Shown here: one piece after another, positions 34,519-43,952 of the stretch
How positions within the stretch are numbered: the first letter of the stretch is position 1
How the letters are laid out: each line of letters opens with the position of its first letter
DNA from: Acidovorax sp. RAC01
GTDB lineage: Bacteria; Pseudomonadota; Gammaproteobacteria; Burkholderiales; Burkholderiaceae_C
Assembly (NCBI RefSeq): GCF_001714725.1
Contig: NZ_CP016447.1
Location: 2,309,001 to 2,373,000, forward strand
Length of the DNA stretch: 64,000 nt
Direction: 5' to 3'
Notes under the pieces: generated by a model
Databases searched by the model: none
The model's input: the letters and a program-made list of their open reading frames with translations, nothing else
Told to the model about the DNA's origin: nothing
Made by a program: the position numbers and the translations under genes

Positions 34519-35288
34519 ACCCGCTGAGCGCCGTTGACTGGGGCGCGCCCTGGCTGCAACCCTGGCGCCCGCTGGGCGAGCCGCTGGCACAGCGGGCGGT
34601 GGCGCACGATGCGGCGGTGCATGCCATCTTGCAGTCTGCAGTGGTAGCAGCCGCGGGCCCGCCAGTGCGCTTCGTGCCCCAGTCCGACCTGCCCGCCGGC
34701 GCGGCCTATGAACAGTTCATCTATGACCAGCTCCGCGTGCCCACGCGCGACAACCTGCACGATTTCTTCAACGGCCTCGTGTGGCTGCAGTTCCCGCAGG
34801 CCAAACGGCGGCTGAACCAGCTGCAGGCGCAGGCCATTGCGGCCGATGGCGTGCAGGCGGTGCGCGGCCCGCTGCGCGATGCGCTGACGGTGTTCGATGA
34901 AAACGGTGCCCTGCTGTGTGCGCCGCCGCCCCTGTGGGACGCGCTGCGTGCGCGGGACTGGCACCGGCTTTTCATCGGGCTGCGGCCGCTGTGGGGCGAG
35001 GCCCGCCTTGTGCTGTTTGGCCATGCGTTGATGGAAAAGCTGGTTTCGCCCCGAAAACCCATGGTAGCGCACGTATTTGCTGCTCCTGATGCTATGCATT
35101 CAATAGCGGATATCGACCGGTGGCTTGCCACGGCGATGGAGGCCGACACCTGGGCAGCCAAGCCGTTTGCGCCGCTGCCGGTGCTGGGCGTGCCGGGCTG
35201 GTGGCCTGCCAACGCGGAACCCGGTTTTTATGACGATGCGCAGGTGTTTCGCCCACCGCCGGTGTCACGGGCTGGCACCGGCGGGTGA
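34500..35288 (+). CDS. DUF3025 domain-containing protein
   Basis: A 262-residue protein starting at a GTG that overlaps pyrC by 19 bases. The DUF3025 core is evident: [40 protein letters not shown] and [20 protein letters not shown]. The function of the family is unknown. A family A repeat lies in frame (35052-35106) and encodes part of [20 protein letters not shown], before the conserved C-terminal [20 protein letters not shown]. Confidence 0.85.
   Translation: MAAGGVNPLSAVDWGAPWLQPWRPLGEPLAQRAVAHDAAVHAILQSAVVAAAGPPVRFVPQSDLPAGAAYEQFIYDQLRVPTRDNLHDFFNGLVWLQFPQAKRRLNQLQAQAIAADGVQAVRGPLRDALTVFDENGALLCAPPPLWDALRARDWHRLFIGLRPLWGEARLVLFGHALMEKLVSPRKPMVAHVFAAPDAMHSIADIDRWLATAMEADTWAAKPFAPLPVLGVPGWWPANAEPGFYDDAQVFRPPPVSRAGTGG
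35052..35106 (+). repeat. Family A dispersed repeat inside the DUF3025 gene
   Basis: CGAAAACCCATGGTAGCGCA ... TGATGCTATGCATTCAATAG matches the order of family A (AAA-GG-TAGCGC, then GCTAT-N-AATAGC), with more divergence than other copies. The frame is preserved. Confidence 0.5.
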
Positions 35289-35532
35289 TGCCTGGCACCG
35301 CTGGCCGGGCCCGGGCGCATCCCAGGCCGGGGCAATAATCCCCGTCAAGCCCTGTGTGATAGGGCTGCCACACAGGTTTGCACCTACCATAACGCGCTGT
35401 CGACGGGCCTGACCGGACACAGGGCAGGTCAGTGCAGGTTGGCCAGGCCTGTACCGCGGTGCTTGAAGCGCCGCTTGCGCCCCCCATCTGGTCCAGACCG
35501 ACAGTTGTCGATGCTTACCCCACGGAGAACAT

Positions 35533-36414
35533 ATGAAGCGGATCCTTTTGTTTGTGATGACCAACCTGGCCGTCGTGCTGGTGCTGGGGGTGGTTGCGAG
35601 CCTGCTCGGGGTCAACCGTTTCCTTACGGCCAACGGACTGAACCTGGGCGCCTTGCTGGGCTTCGCACTCATCATGGGTTTTGGCGGCGCCATCATCTCG
35701 CTGCTGATCAGCAAGCCGGTGGCCAAGTGGAGTTCGGGCGTGCGCGTGATCGACGGATCGGGCTCGCCGGATGAGCGCTGGATTGTCGAAACCGTGCGCA
35801 AGTTTGCGGACCAGGCCGGTATCGGCATGCCCGAAGTCGGCATCTTCGAAGGGGACCCCAATGCGTTTGCCACGGGCGCCTTCAAGAACAACGCGCTGGT
35901 GGCAGTCTCCACCGGCCTGTTGCAAGGTATGACGCGCGATGAGGTCGAGGCCGTGATCGGCCACGAAGTGGCCCACATCGCCAACGGCGACATGGTGACC
36001 ATGACGCTGATCCAGGGCGTAATGAACACGTTTGTGGTGTTCCTGTCGCGCGTCATTGGCTATGCCGTGGACAGCTTCTTGCGCAAGAACGACGAAAACA
36101 GCTCCGGCCCCGGCATTGGTTACTACGTGACCACCATCGTGCTCGACATCCTGCTGGGCTTTGTGGCGGCGATGATCGTGGCCTGGTTCAGCCGCCAGCG
36201 CGAGTTCCGTGCCGACGCGGGTGCCGCACAGCTCATGGGCCGCCGCCAGCCCATGATCAACGCCCTGGCTCGCCTGGGCGGCATGCACCCCGCAGAGCTG
36301 CCCAAGAGCATGGCCGCGATGGGCATTGCCGGTGGCATTGGCAAGTTCTTCAGCACCCACCCGCCCATCGAAGAGCGCATTGCCAGGCTGCAGAGCGCGC
36401 AGCAGCAAGGCTGA
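35533..36414 (+). CDS. htpX: Protease HtpX homologue
   Basis: A 293-residue integral-membrane zinc metalloprotease. Two N-terminal helices, the zinc motif [17 protein letters not shown] near residue 140, two more helices and the third zinc ligand in [14 protein letters not shown] are all present; [13 protein letters not shown] is the family C-terminus. It degrades misfolded inner-membrane proteins. A GGAGAA ribosome site precedes the ATG. The gene is monocistronic, with a terminator downstream. Confidence 0.95.
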   Translation: MKRILLFVMTNLAVVLVLGVVASLLGVNRFLTANGLNLGALLGFALIMGFGGAIISLLISKPVAKWSSGVRVIDGSGSPDERWIVETVRKFADQAGIGMPEVGIFEGDPNAFATGAFKNNALVAVSTGLLQGMTRDEVEAVIGHEVAHIANGDMVTMTLIQGVMNTFVVFLSRVIGYAVDSFLRKNDENSSGPGIGYYVTTIVLDILLGFVAAMIVAWFSRQREFRADAGAAQLMGRRQPMINALARLGGMHPAELPKSMAAMGIAGGIGKFFSTHPPIEERIARLQSAQQQG

Positions 36415-36455
36415 CCTGCGCCGGGGCTGCATCGCCCCGTAGCACCACACACCAC

Positions 36456-36487
36456 ACCGCCCGCGGCTTTCCAGCCCCGGGCGGTTT
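36456..36487 (+). terminator. Terminator between htpX and the AraC-type gene
   Basis: Stem ACCGCCCG/CGGGCGGT with a 14-nt loop and a short T-run on the plus strand. Confidence 0.65.
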
Positions 36488-36492
36488 GTCGT

Positions 36493-37539
36493 TCAGGGCT
36501 GCGGGGTGGCATCCACCCGCCAGCGCTGGCGCGGCGCACGCAGGGTGTGGCGCTCGCGGTAGGCGCCGGGCGCCATGCCCGCGTGCCGGGCAAACACGCG
36601 GCGGAACGCCGCAGGGTCGCTGTAGCCGCAGGCCTGGGCGATGCTGGGGATGCTCTCCAGCGTGATCTCCAGCAGGACCCGGGCGCGGGCGCAGCGCAGG
36701 CCGTGCAGGTGGTCCAGCGGCGAGTGGCCCAGCGCCTCGCGAAAATGCCGCAGCAGCGTGCGGGGGCTCACGGCGGCGGCCAGCGCCACGTCGGCCAGGC
36801 AATAGGGCTGCTCCAGCGTTTTCTCCAGGTGCGCGATGGCGCGGGCCAGCGTGCTGTCGCGCGTGTTCGGGATCTGCCCGGCTGCGCTGTGCGCTGCGTG
36901 CGAACGGGCCGGGTCGGCCACGGCCGCGGCAGACAGGGCCTCGGCGGTTTCCGGGCCCATGGCCTGGCGCGTGAGGGCCAGGGCGATGCCGATGGACCCG
37001 GTGGCCACATCGGCGCTGAGCCAGGGGCCGTCTTGCACCAGCGATTGCGCAGGCGCGGGCTCTATGCCCGGAAAGTCGCGCACAAATCCGGCCACGTAGT
37101 ACCAGGGCAGAGCCACGCGGCGGCCGTCCAGCCGCGCACTGGCAGCTGCCAGCCATGCGCCGTTGCTGACCGAGATCACCTGCTGGCCCTGGTCCACCGC
37201 GATGCCGATGCGCCGCACCAGCGCCGTGTGCGCCTGCGTGGCGGCACGCACCGCCGGGATGTCTGGGCAGTGCAATGGCGCCAGCAGCAGTGCGGTGGCC
37301 GGGCCGGTGAATGCGCCCTCGTGCGCCAGGGGCGCGATGAAGGGGCCCAGGCTGTCGGCGGCCAGGGGCTCGCCGCGCGCGTCGCAAAAGCGCCAGCGAA
37401 TGCCCGGCGCTGCCGGGCCGCTGCGCAACCGGGCCAGCAGGTTGGCGCTGCGCAGGCACTCCACCAGGTGCAAGGCGTGGCCCAGCGCGGTCTGCGGCAG
37501 CAACGGGATGTCGATATGGCAGTGGGGCAGTGGCGGCAT
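36493..37539 (-). CDS. GlxA-like AraC family transcriptional regulator (DJ-1/PfpI + HTH)
   Basis: A 348-residue protein. The N-terminal half has a DJ-1/PfpI-like domain beginning HCHIDIPLLPQTALGHALHL, with VISVSNGAWLAAAS in place of the usual catalytic cysteine motif. The C-terminal AraC/XylS domain runs from DVALAAAVSPRTLLRHFREA to IAQACGYSDPAAFRRVFARH. Such regulators sense small metabolites and often control neighbouring catabolic genes. The ATG at 37539 is chosen; a GTG start at 37626 would add 29 residues. It is divergent from the M20 amidohydrolase. Confidence 0.85.
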   Translation of the reverse strand: MPPLPHCHIDIPLLPQTALGHALHLVECLRSANLLARLRSGPAAPGIRWRFCDARGEPLAADSLGPFIAPLAHEGAFTGPATALLLAPLHCPDIPAVRAATQAHTALVRRIGIAVDQGQQVISVSNGAWLAAASARLDGRRVALPWYYVAGFVRDFPGIEPAPAQSLVQDGPWLSADVATGSIGIALALTRQAMGPETAEALSAAAVADPARSHAAHSAAGQIPNTRDSTLARAIAHLEKTLEQPYCLADVALAAAVSPRTLLRHFREALGHSPLDHLHGLRCARARVLLEITLESIPSIAQACGYSDPAAFRRVFARHAGMAPGAYRERHTLRAPRQRWRVDATPQP

Positions 37540-37677
37540 CGGAAGCGACAACGGGCGCAAGGCGGTACGGTGGATGGCAGTTGGCGTGAATGGCTCGTTC
37601 AATGTCCATTTTGGCTTGCTTTGCACCGGTGTGTCGCTCCTAGCATGGGTCTTCTTTCACTTCCCTGCGGTGTTGCC

Positions 37678-39021
37678 ATGCGTCCTGCCCTGTCTGCCTT
37701 GTCGATTGCTGCGAGCCTGGTGGCCGCAACAGCGTCCCTCACACTTCCCGCCCATGCCCAGGGGCTTGATGCCGAGGGCCTCAAGGCCCTGGACGCGGCC
37801 GTCAACGCCGTGGCGCCCAAGATGGTGCAGTGGCGCCGCGACATCCACCAGCACCCGGAGCTGTCGGGCCAGGAAGTACGCACCGCCCGGCTGGTGGCCG
37901 AGCACCTGAAGAAGCTGGGCATGGACGTGCAGACCGGCGTGGGCGGCACCGGCGTGGTGGGCACCCTGCGCGGCGGCTTGCCAGGCAAGGTGGTGGCCCT
38001 GCGCGCCGACATGGATGCGCTGCCGGTGCAGGAAAACACCGGCCTGCCGTTTGCGAGCAAGGCCAAGGCGAACTACCTGGGCAAGGAGGTGCCCGTAATG
38101 CACGCCTGCGGCCACGATGCGCACGTCGCCATGCTGATGGGCGCGGCCGAAGCGCTGGCGGGCATGAAGGCGCAGCTGCCCGGCACGGTCAAGTTCCTCT
38201 TCCAGCCTGCCGAAGAAGGTGCACCCGTGGAAGCCGATGCCAACGGCAAGGTGCCCAGCTTCGGCGCCAAGGCCATGATCGAAGCCGGGGCGCTGAAAGA
38301 CGTGCAGGCCATCTACGGCCTGCACATCACCGCCAACATGCCTTCGGGCGTGGTGGGCTACCGCAGTGGCCCGCTGATGGCGGGGTCGGACAACATCACC
38401 ATCCAGATCGAGGGGCGCGGCGGCCATGGCTCGTCGCCGTGGTCGGCCATCGATCCCGTTGTGGCGGCCAGCCAGGTCGTGCTGGGGCTGCAGACCGTGG
38501 TGAGCCGCCAGCTCAACATCAGCCAGGAGCCGGCGGTCATCACCATTGGCCAGATCCAGGGCGGCACCCGCTACAACATCATCCCGGACAACGTGGAGAT
38601 GCTGGGCACCCTGCGCACGTTTGACGAAGGCATGCGCCAGGACGCCATCCAGCGCATCACCACCACGGCCGAATCCATTGCGGCGTCCAGCGGCGCCAAG
38701 GCCAGGGTGCGCTTCGGCCCGGTGGCCTACCCCGTCACCACCAACCCGGCCGCGCTCACGCAGGCCTCGCTGCCCGCGCTGAACCTGGCCATGGGCGGCA
38801 AGACCATGGTGATTCCCAAGGTCAGTGGCTCGGAGGACTTTTCGGAGTTCCAGAAGGTGACGCCGGGGTTCTTCTACTTTCTGGGTGCACCGCCCAAGGG
38901 CAAGGAATTCACCAAGGCCCCGCCCAACCACTCGGCGCTGTTCGATGTGGACGAAGACCAGTTCCCGGTGGGGGCGCGCAGCCTGGCGGCGCTGGCGGTG
39001 GATTTCCTGAAGCGGCCTTGA
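37678..39021 (+). CDS. Secreted M20D-type amidohydrolase (peptidase M20 family)
   Basis: A 447-residue metallohydrolase. A signal peptide starts MRPALSALSIAASLVAATAS, with cleavage after AHA or AQG. M20 metal ligands are in VPVMHACGHDAHVAML, FQPAEEG and GLHITANMPSG; the dimerisation-domain His is in GRGGHGSSPWSAID, and the last ligand in PPNHSALF. It hydrolyses N-acyl amino acids or related amides, probably in the periplasm. A start 11 codons upstream is possible but would precede the signal peptide. The divergent GlxA-like gene may regulate it. Confidence 0.92.
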   Translation: MRPALSALSIAASLVAATASLTLPAHAQGLDAEGLKALDAAVNAVAPKMVQWRRDIHQHPELSGQEVRTARLVAEHLKKLGMDVQTGVGGTGVVGTLRGGLPGKVVALRADMDALPVQENTGLPFASKAKANYLGKEVPVMHACGHDAHVAMLMGAAEALAGMKAQLPGTVKFLFQPAEEGAPVEADANGKVPSFGAKAMIEAGALKDVQAIYGLHITANMPSGVVGYRSGPLMAGSDNITIQIEGRGGHGSSPWSAIDPVVAASQVVLGLQTVVSRQLNISQEPAVITIGQIQGGTRYNIIPDNVEMLGTLRTFDEGMRQDAIQRITTTAESIAASSGAKARVRFGPVAYPVTTNPAALTQASLPALNLAMGGKTMVIPKVSGSEDFSEFQKVTPGFFYFLGAPPKGKEFTKAPPNHSALFDVDEDQFPVGARSLAALAVDFLKRP

Positions 39022-39027
39022 GGGCAG

Positions 39028-39047
39028 TGCGCGGGTTGTCCCGCGCA
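39028..39047. terminator. Hairpin between convergent genes
   Basis: A perfect stem TGCGCGGG/CCCGCGCA with a TTGT loop, just after the M20 stop. There is no T-run, so termination is uncertain. Confidence 0.4.
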
Positions 39048-39054
39048 GCCCCCG

Positions 39055-39906
39055 TCAGGGCAGCTTGAACACGTCGCGCAGAAAGCCTGCCACCGGGTGG
39101 CGCGCCGCGGGCAGGTTGATGACCGTGTGCGGCCCGCCCGGAATCAGCACGATGCTCGCCTGCTTGTGGTTGCGCAGCGCTGCGCCACAGTGGCCCGCCG
39201 CGGCGGGGTTGCCCACCCAGCTGTTGGCGGGCGAGAAGAACGGGTCGGTCGAGCTGATGACGTTGAGCACCGGCTTGTCTTCCGGCAGCACGGTGTTGTG
39301 GCTGGCCACGAAGTAGTTGTTCTCACAGCTCCACGAGAACACGATGCGGCCCGCAAACTCGGTGCCGCGGTAGCGCGCCACGGCCGTGGCGCCTTCGCTG
39401 GTGCCGGCCAGCACCCAGCGTGCGGGGTCTGCCCAGGGCGCCTGTGCCAGCGCCTGCACGGCCAGTGGTACCTCCGACAGCCGCAGCGCATGGATGCGCT
39501 CATACACCTCGGCCGACACGGGCGACTTGTAGGTCAGGCGGTCGGGCAGCGCGAACGAATCGGGCGCCACGCTGGCAATACCCTGCGTGGCCAGCCACTG
39601 TTGCCATTCGCCAATGGCCTTGAGCGCCAGGCCCGACGAGCCGTGCATGAACACCACCACCGGGGCGCGCTCGCGCACGCTCGTGGGGGCGTCCTTCCAC
39701 AGCCCGGTAAACACCTCGCCGCCCGTCACCCGGGCGGGCAGCACCACGGCGGCGCGATCCACCACGGCGCGGGCCGATTCCGCCGTGTGCACCACGGCCG
39801 TGCCCTGTGTGCTGCCTGTGGGCGCCTGGGCCCATGCGGCAGAAAACAGGGCTGCCGCCAGGGGCAGGCAGAGCCAGCGGGGGGTCATCTTCATCGTCAG
39901 GGTCAT
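39055..39906 (-). CDS. Alpha/beta hydrolase (dienelactone-hydrolase-like), exported
   Basis: A 283-residue protein. A signal peptide follows MTLTMKMTPR (hydrophobic WLCLPLAAALFSAAWAQA). The hydrolase core shows VVVFMHGSSGLALKAIGEWQ (oxyanion strand) and the nucleophile elbow VLAGTSEGATAV; PGGPHTVINLP has the probable catalytic His near the C-terminus. A very good ribosome site (GGCAGGAGGAA) fixes the ATG at 39906. The substrate is unknown. It is divergent from a LysR gene, the usual arrangement of regulator and target. Confidence 0.83.
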   Translation of the reverse strand: MTLTMKMTPRWLCLPLAAALFSAAWAQAPTGSTQGTAVVHTAESARAVVDRAAVVLPARVTGGEVFTGLWKDAPTSVRERAPVVVFMHGSSGLALKAIGEWQQWLATQGIASVAPDSFALPDRLTYKSPVSAEVYERIHALRLSEVPLAVQALAQAPWADPARWVLAGTSEGATAVARYRGTEFAGRIVFSWSCENNYFVASHNTVLPEDKPVLNVISSTDPFFSPANSWVGNPAAAGHCGAALRNHKQASIVLIPGGPHTVINLPAARHPVAGFLRDVFKLP

Positions 39907-39990
39907 GGTGGGTTCCTCCTGCCGCCGAATGTAGGCAGGCGCATTTGATGCGTCCAATGAATACTGTGGTCGCATTCATAATCCAGACGC

Positions 39991-40905
39991 ATGAATCTCA
40001 GCGAACGCCAATTGCGCCTGTTTGTCACCACCGCGGCCCTGGGCAACATCTCGCGGGCGAGCGAGGCGCTGCACATCAGCCAGCCGGCGCTCACCCGCGC
40101 CATTGCCGTGTTCGAGTCGCAGATGGGGGCGTCGCTGTTTCTGCGCACTACGCGGCGGGTGGTGCTCACGCCCGAAGGAGAGGCATTTTTGCCCACGGCC
40201 AAGCGCCTGCTGGAAGACCTGGCCGAGGCGGGCCGGATGTTTGCGCCGCAGGGCCTGGGCATCAAAGGGCAGGTCACGGTGGCGGTGGGCAGCTCGTTTG
40301 GCTCCATCGTGCTGCCGGGGGCCATCGCGGCGTTCCAGGCGGCATACCCGGGCGTGCGGCTGCGGGTGGTGGACGACAACAGCGAAGGCATTGCGCGCAA
40401 GGTGCGGCTGGCCGATGTGGACCTGGGCATAGGTTCTGCCGTGGGCGATGTGGACGCGCTGGCCTGCCGCCGCCTGCTGACCGCGCCGCTGGGCCTGCTG
40501 GCGCCGCCAGCGCACTTTGACATCACCGACGCCGATGCACAGGGCGTGCCGCGCCTGCCGTTGCTGCGCGAGAGCGCCGACACCAGCATCATGCAGCTGC
40601 TGCGCATGCATGGCTCGGCGCTGCTGGCGCCCATGTCGCAGGGGGTGGAGGTGTCGAGCCTGGCCATTCAGCTGGCGCTGGCCGAGGCGGGTGTGGGCGT
40701 GGCCGTGCTGTCGGCGCTGGGCGCATCGCACCCGCTGGCGCGCGGCATGCGCTTTGTGCCGCTGCAGCCGCAGGTGGAGCGCGAGCTGTTCGTGATGCGC
40801 CGCCGCGACCGGCCGCCGAGCCTGGCGGCACGCGCGTTTGAAGACGCGGTGGTGCGCCACCTGCCGCAGGCCGCGCTGCGGCCTGAGGTGACGCTCAGCG
40901 CCTGA
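39991..40905 (+). CDS. LysR family transcriptional regulator
   Basis: A 304-residue regulator. The HTH runs LRLFVTTAALGNISRASEAL ... HISQPALTRAIAVFE, followed by the effector domain beginning GQVTVAVGSSFGSIVLPGAI. It is divergent from the alpha/beta hydrolase, which it probably controls through the 84-bp shared region. CATAAT at 39977-39982 lies 8 nt before the ATG, consistent with a leaderless message. Confidence 0.9.
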   Translation: MNLSERQLRLFVTTAALGNISRASEALHISQPALTRAIAVFESQMGASLFLRTTRRVVLTPEGEAFLPTAKRLLEDLAEAGRMFAPQGLGIKGQVTVAVGSSFGSIVLPGAIAAFQAAYPGVRLRVVDDNSEGIARKVRLADVDLGIGSAVGDVDALACRRLLTAPLGLLAPPAHFDITDADAQGVPRLPLLRESADTSIMQLLRMHGSALLAPMSQGVEVSSLAIQLALAEAGVGVAVLSALGASHPLARGMRFVPLQPQVERELFVMRRRDRPPSLAARAFEDAVVRHLPQAALRPEVTLSA

Positions 40906-40914
40906 ACCCTGCGC

Positions 40915-42633
40915 TCAGGCCCGTGCGCCCAGCAGGCTGCGCGCCACCGCTTCGCCCACCTTGATGCCATCCACCCCGGCCGACAGAATGCCGCCCGCGT
41001 AGCTGGCCCCTTCGCCCGCCGGGTACAGGCCGGCGGTGTTCAGGCTTTGCAAGTCGTCACCCCGGGGGATCTTGAGCGGCGACGAGGTGCGCGTTTCCAC
41101 CCCCGTCAGCACCGCGTCGTGCATGTCAAAGCCCTTGATCTTGCGGCCAAACACCGGCAGTGCCTCGCGCAGCGCCTCGATGGCGTAGCCGGGCAGGGCG
41201 GCGTGCAGGTCGCCCAGGGCCACGCCGGGCTTGTACGAAGGCTCCACGCTGCCCAGCTGGGTCGATGGCTTGCCCGCAATGAACTCGCCCACCAGCTGGC
41301 CCGGCGCGCTGTAGTCGCGCCCGCCCAGCACAAAGGCGTTGGATTCGAGCTGGCGCTGCAGCACGCTGCCCGCGAGCGGGTGGAACTGCCCAGCGGGCAG
41401 GCTTTCGGCGCCATAGGTCTGGCCCAGGTGCTCCTCGAATGCAGCGGGGTCGGTGGGGTAGTCGTGCGGGTCGATCCCCACCACCATCCCGGCGTTGGCG
41501 TTGCGCTCGTTGCGCGAGTACTGGCTCATGCCGTTGGTGACCACGCGGTTGGGTTCGCTGGTGGCGGCCACCACGGTGCCGCCGGGGCACATGCAAAAGC
41601 TGTACACCGCGCGGCCGTTTTGGGCGTGGTGCACCAGCTTGTAGTCGGCCGCGCCCAGCAGCGGATGGCCTGCGTGGCGGCCCCATCGGGCGCGGTCGAT
41701 GACGCCCTGCGGGTGTTCGATGCGAAAGCCGATGGAAAACGGCTTGGCCTCCATGGCCACGCCGCGTTCGTACAGCATGGCAAAGGTGTCGCGCGAGCTG
41801 TGGCCCAGCGCCATCACCACGTGGTCGGCACGCAGCTCGGTCGTTTCGCCCGTGGCCTGGTTCAGCACCTTCAGGCCGCGCAGGTGGCGGTTCGCCCCCG
41901 TGCCCTCCACGATCACGTCCGTCACGCGCTGCTCGAAGCGAATCTCGCCGCCCAGCGCAATGATCTGCTCGCGCAGGTTCTCCACCACCTTCACCAGCTT
42001 GAAGGTGCCGATGTGCGGGTGCGCCGCGTACAAAATTTCGTCGGGCGCGCCGGCTTTGACAAACTCGTTCATCACCTTGCGGCCCAGGTGGCGCGGGTCC
42101 TTGATCTGGCTGTACAGCTTGCCGTCGCTGAACGTGCCGGCGCCGCCTTCGCCAAACTGCACGTTGCTCTCGGCATGCAGCTCGCGCTTGCGCCACAGGC
42201 CCCAGGTGTCCTTGGTGCGCTCGCGCACGGTCTTGCCGCGCTCCAGCACGATGGGCCTGAAGCCCATTTGCGCCAGCACCAGTGCCGCAAAGATGCCGCA
42301 GGGCCCAAAGCCCACCACCACGGGGCGCAGGGGCAGGTCGGCAGGCGCCTGGCCCACGGGGTGCCAGGCCATGTCGGGCGTAGGCTGGATGTGCGGGTTG
42401 CCCGCAAACCGGGCCAGCAGCGCGGCTTCGCGCCCGGGCTGCGCCAGCGTCACGTCGACGATGTACACGGCCAGCAGGTCGGCCTTGCGGGCGTCAAAGC
42501 TGCGCTTGAAGACGTGCAGGTGGGCCATGTCTGCGGGCGCAATGCCCAGCAGTTGCGTGACGGCAGCGCGCAGGGGCGCATCGGGGGCTTCGGCCACGGT
42601 AAAGGGCAGCCGGATTTCAGAGAGGCGGATCAT
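40915..42633 (-). CDS. NAD(P)/FAD-dependent oxidoreductase
   Basis: A 572-residue flavoprotein. The FAD Rossmann site VVGFGPCGIFAALVLAQMG is near residue 107, and MALGHSSRDTFAM and NTAGLYPAGEGASYAGGILS are signatures of a conserved bacterial family of FAD-dependent dehydrogenases. The first ~100 residues (LHVFKRSFDARKADLLAVYI) form the family's own N-terminal domain. The physiological substrate is not known. It lies convergent with the LysR gene. Confidence 0.85.
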   Translation of the reverse strand: MIRLSEIRLPFTVAEAPDAPLRAAVTQLLGIAPADMAHLHVFKRSFDARKADLLAVYIVDVTLAQPGREAALLARFAGNPHIQPTPDMAWHPVGQAPADLPLRPVVVGFGPCGIFAALVLAQMGFRPIVLERGKTVRERTKDTWGLWRKRELHAESNVQFGEGGAGTFSDGKLYSQIKDPRHLGRKVMNEFVKAGAPDEILYAAHPHIGTFKLVKVVENLREQIIALGGEIRFEQRVTDVIVEGTGANRHLRGLKVLNQATGETTELRADHVVMALGHSSRDTFAMLYERGVAMEAKPFSIGFRIEHPQGVIDRARWGRHAGHPLLGAADYKLVHHAQNGRAVYSFCMCPGGTVVAATSEPNRVVTNGMSQYSRNERNANAGMVVGIDPHDYPTDPAAFEEHLGQTYGAESLPAGQFHPLAGSVLQRQLESNAFVLGGRDYSAPGQLVGEFIAGKPSTQLGSVEPSYKPGVALGDLHAALPGYAIEALREALPVFGRKIKGFDMHDAVLTGVETRTSSPLKIPRGDDLQSLNTAGLYPAGEGASYAGGILSAGVDGIKVGEAVARSLLGARA

Positions 42634-42762
42634 GGTCTTGCGGGCCCGTGGTTATCGGGCGAAGGGCAATGGCAGAGGGCCATGATGATACGGTGAGTGC
42701 CCGGTGCGTGGCCAGCGCGTGCGCCGTTCCTGGCGGCTGCCTGCAATGCTTTTCTGGCAATT

Positions 42763-42824
42763 GCTATTATTTTGATAGCTGTTTCGGCTTATCCACCAAG
42801 CGACAAAGGCTGTTTTGGCTATAA
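42763..42824 (-). repeat. Family A dispersed repeat downstream of ybhN
   Basis: Minus strand: TTATAGCCAAAACAGCCTTT, GTCGCTTGG, then CAGCTATCAAAATAATAGC. It begins immediately after the stop of the YbhN-like gene. Confidence 0.65.
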
Positions 42825-42825
42825 A

Positions 42826-43875
42826 TCACCCGTTGGGTGCCGCGGGCAGCGCTTGGGAGTGGGCCGCACGGTCGCGCCACCGCAGCTCGGCCATGCCAAA
42901 GGCGGCGGCGGCCAGCACCAGCGGCACAAAGTAATACAGCGCGCGGTAGGCCAGCAGCGCGGCCAGCACCTGGTCCTGGCCCAGCGCATCGGTTGCCAGC
43001 AGCGCCACGCCCACGGCTTCGAGCACGCCCAGCCCGGCGGGGATGCGCAGCACCAGCCCCGCCACCGCGCCCAGCTGCACGGTGGCCAGGGCGGCGGGGT
43101 AGCTCACCTGGCCTTGCAGCACCGTCCAGAGCGCGGCGCCCATCAGCATCCAGTTGGCGGCCGACAGGGCCAGCTGCCACAGCGCCACCGGCCAGCGCGG
43201 CAGCGGAAACGCGTGGCCCCGCAGCGTGAGTGCGCGCCCACTGCGCACCGCGCACAGCGCCAGGTATGCCAGCGCCACGGCGCCCAGCGCTGCGCCGCCG
43301 GCCTGCCAGTGCCACAGCGCGGTGGTCCAGCCCGCCAGCGGCGGGGGCTGCCACACCCAGGGCAGCACGGCGGCCAGCAGCAGGTAGCCCACCCAGTTGG
43401 TCAGCACGCTGGTGGCCACCACCTGGCCGATGGTGCCGGTGTCCACCTTGCGGCGTGCGTACAGGCGGTAGCGCACGCCCACGCCGCCAATCAGCGAACC
43501 CAGGTTGAGCGTGAAGGCGTAGCTGGTCATGGCGATGCCCAGCGTGGTGCCACGGCACAGCCGGTGCCCGGTGCAGTGCCGGCCGATCAGGTCGAAGGTG
43601 CCGTAAGCGCAGTGGCTGAGCAGCGCCAGCGCGCCCGCCACGGCCAGCGCGCCGGGCGGAAGTGCGCGCAGGGCCTGCAGCACCTCGGGCCATTGCACCG
43701 TGCGCGCCTGGCGCAGCAGCAGGCCCGCCACCAGCAGGAAGAACGCCACCGCAAACCCGCGCGAGACCCAGGGCCACCACGGGCGTTGCGTGAGGCCGCG
43801 CCATCCGCGTGCGGGCGCGGCATCCCTTTGGCCATCGGCAAGGGCAGGGCGTGCGTGGGGGCTGTGGGCGGCCAT
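42826..43875 (-). CDS. YbhN/LPG-synthase transmembrane-domain (UPF0104) protein
   Basis: A 349-residue polytopic membrane protein of the lysylphosphatidylglycerol-synthase TM family. The conserved YAFTLNLGSLIGGVGVRYRL and RIPAGLGVLEAVGVALL are visible among about eight helices. The ATG at 43875 is used; the 25 codons upstream look non-conserved. It follows the cardiolipin synthase by 77 nt in the ybhP-ybhO-ybhN arrangement known from E. coli, suggesting a membrane-lipid transport or flippase role. Confidence 0.85.
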   Translation of the reverse strand: MAAHSPHARPALADGQRDAAPARGWRGLTQRPWWPWVSRGFAVAFFLLVAGLLLRQARTVQWPEVLQALRALPPGALAVAGALALLSHCAYGTFDLIGRHCTGHRLCRGTTLGIAMTSYAFTLNLGSLIGGVGVRYRLYARRKVDTGTIGQVVATSVLTNWVGYLLLAAVLPWVWQPPPLAGWTTALWHWQAGGAALGAVALAYLALCAVRSGRALTLRGHAFPLPRWPVALWQLALSAANWMLMGAALWTVLQGQVSYPAALATVQLGAVAGLVLRIPAGLGVLEAVGVALLATDALGQDQVLAALLAYRALYYFVPLVLAAAAFGMAELRWRDRAAHSQALPAAPNG

Positions 43876-43952
43876 GCGTAACGGACAGCGAGGGCAGGCA
43901 GAGGGAATGGAAAGGGATGGGTAGCGGTGCCGGCGTTGGCCGCACGGCACCG

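Noticed and set aside
36547..37677. N-terminal extension of the M20 amidohydrolase frame by more than 370 codons
   Set aside because: The extension is the shadow of the divergent AraC-type gene; the signal peptide at 37678 marks the true start.
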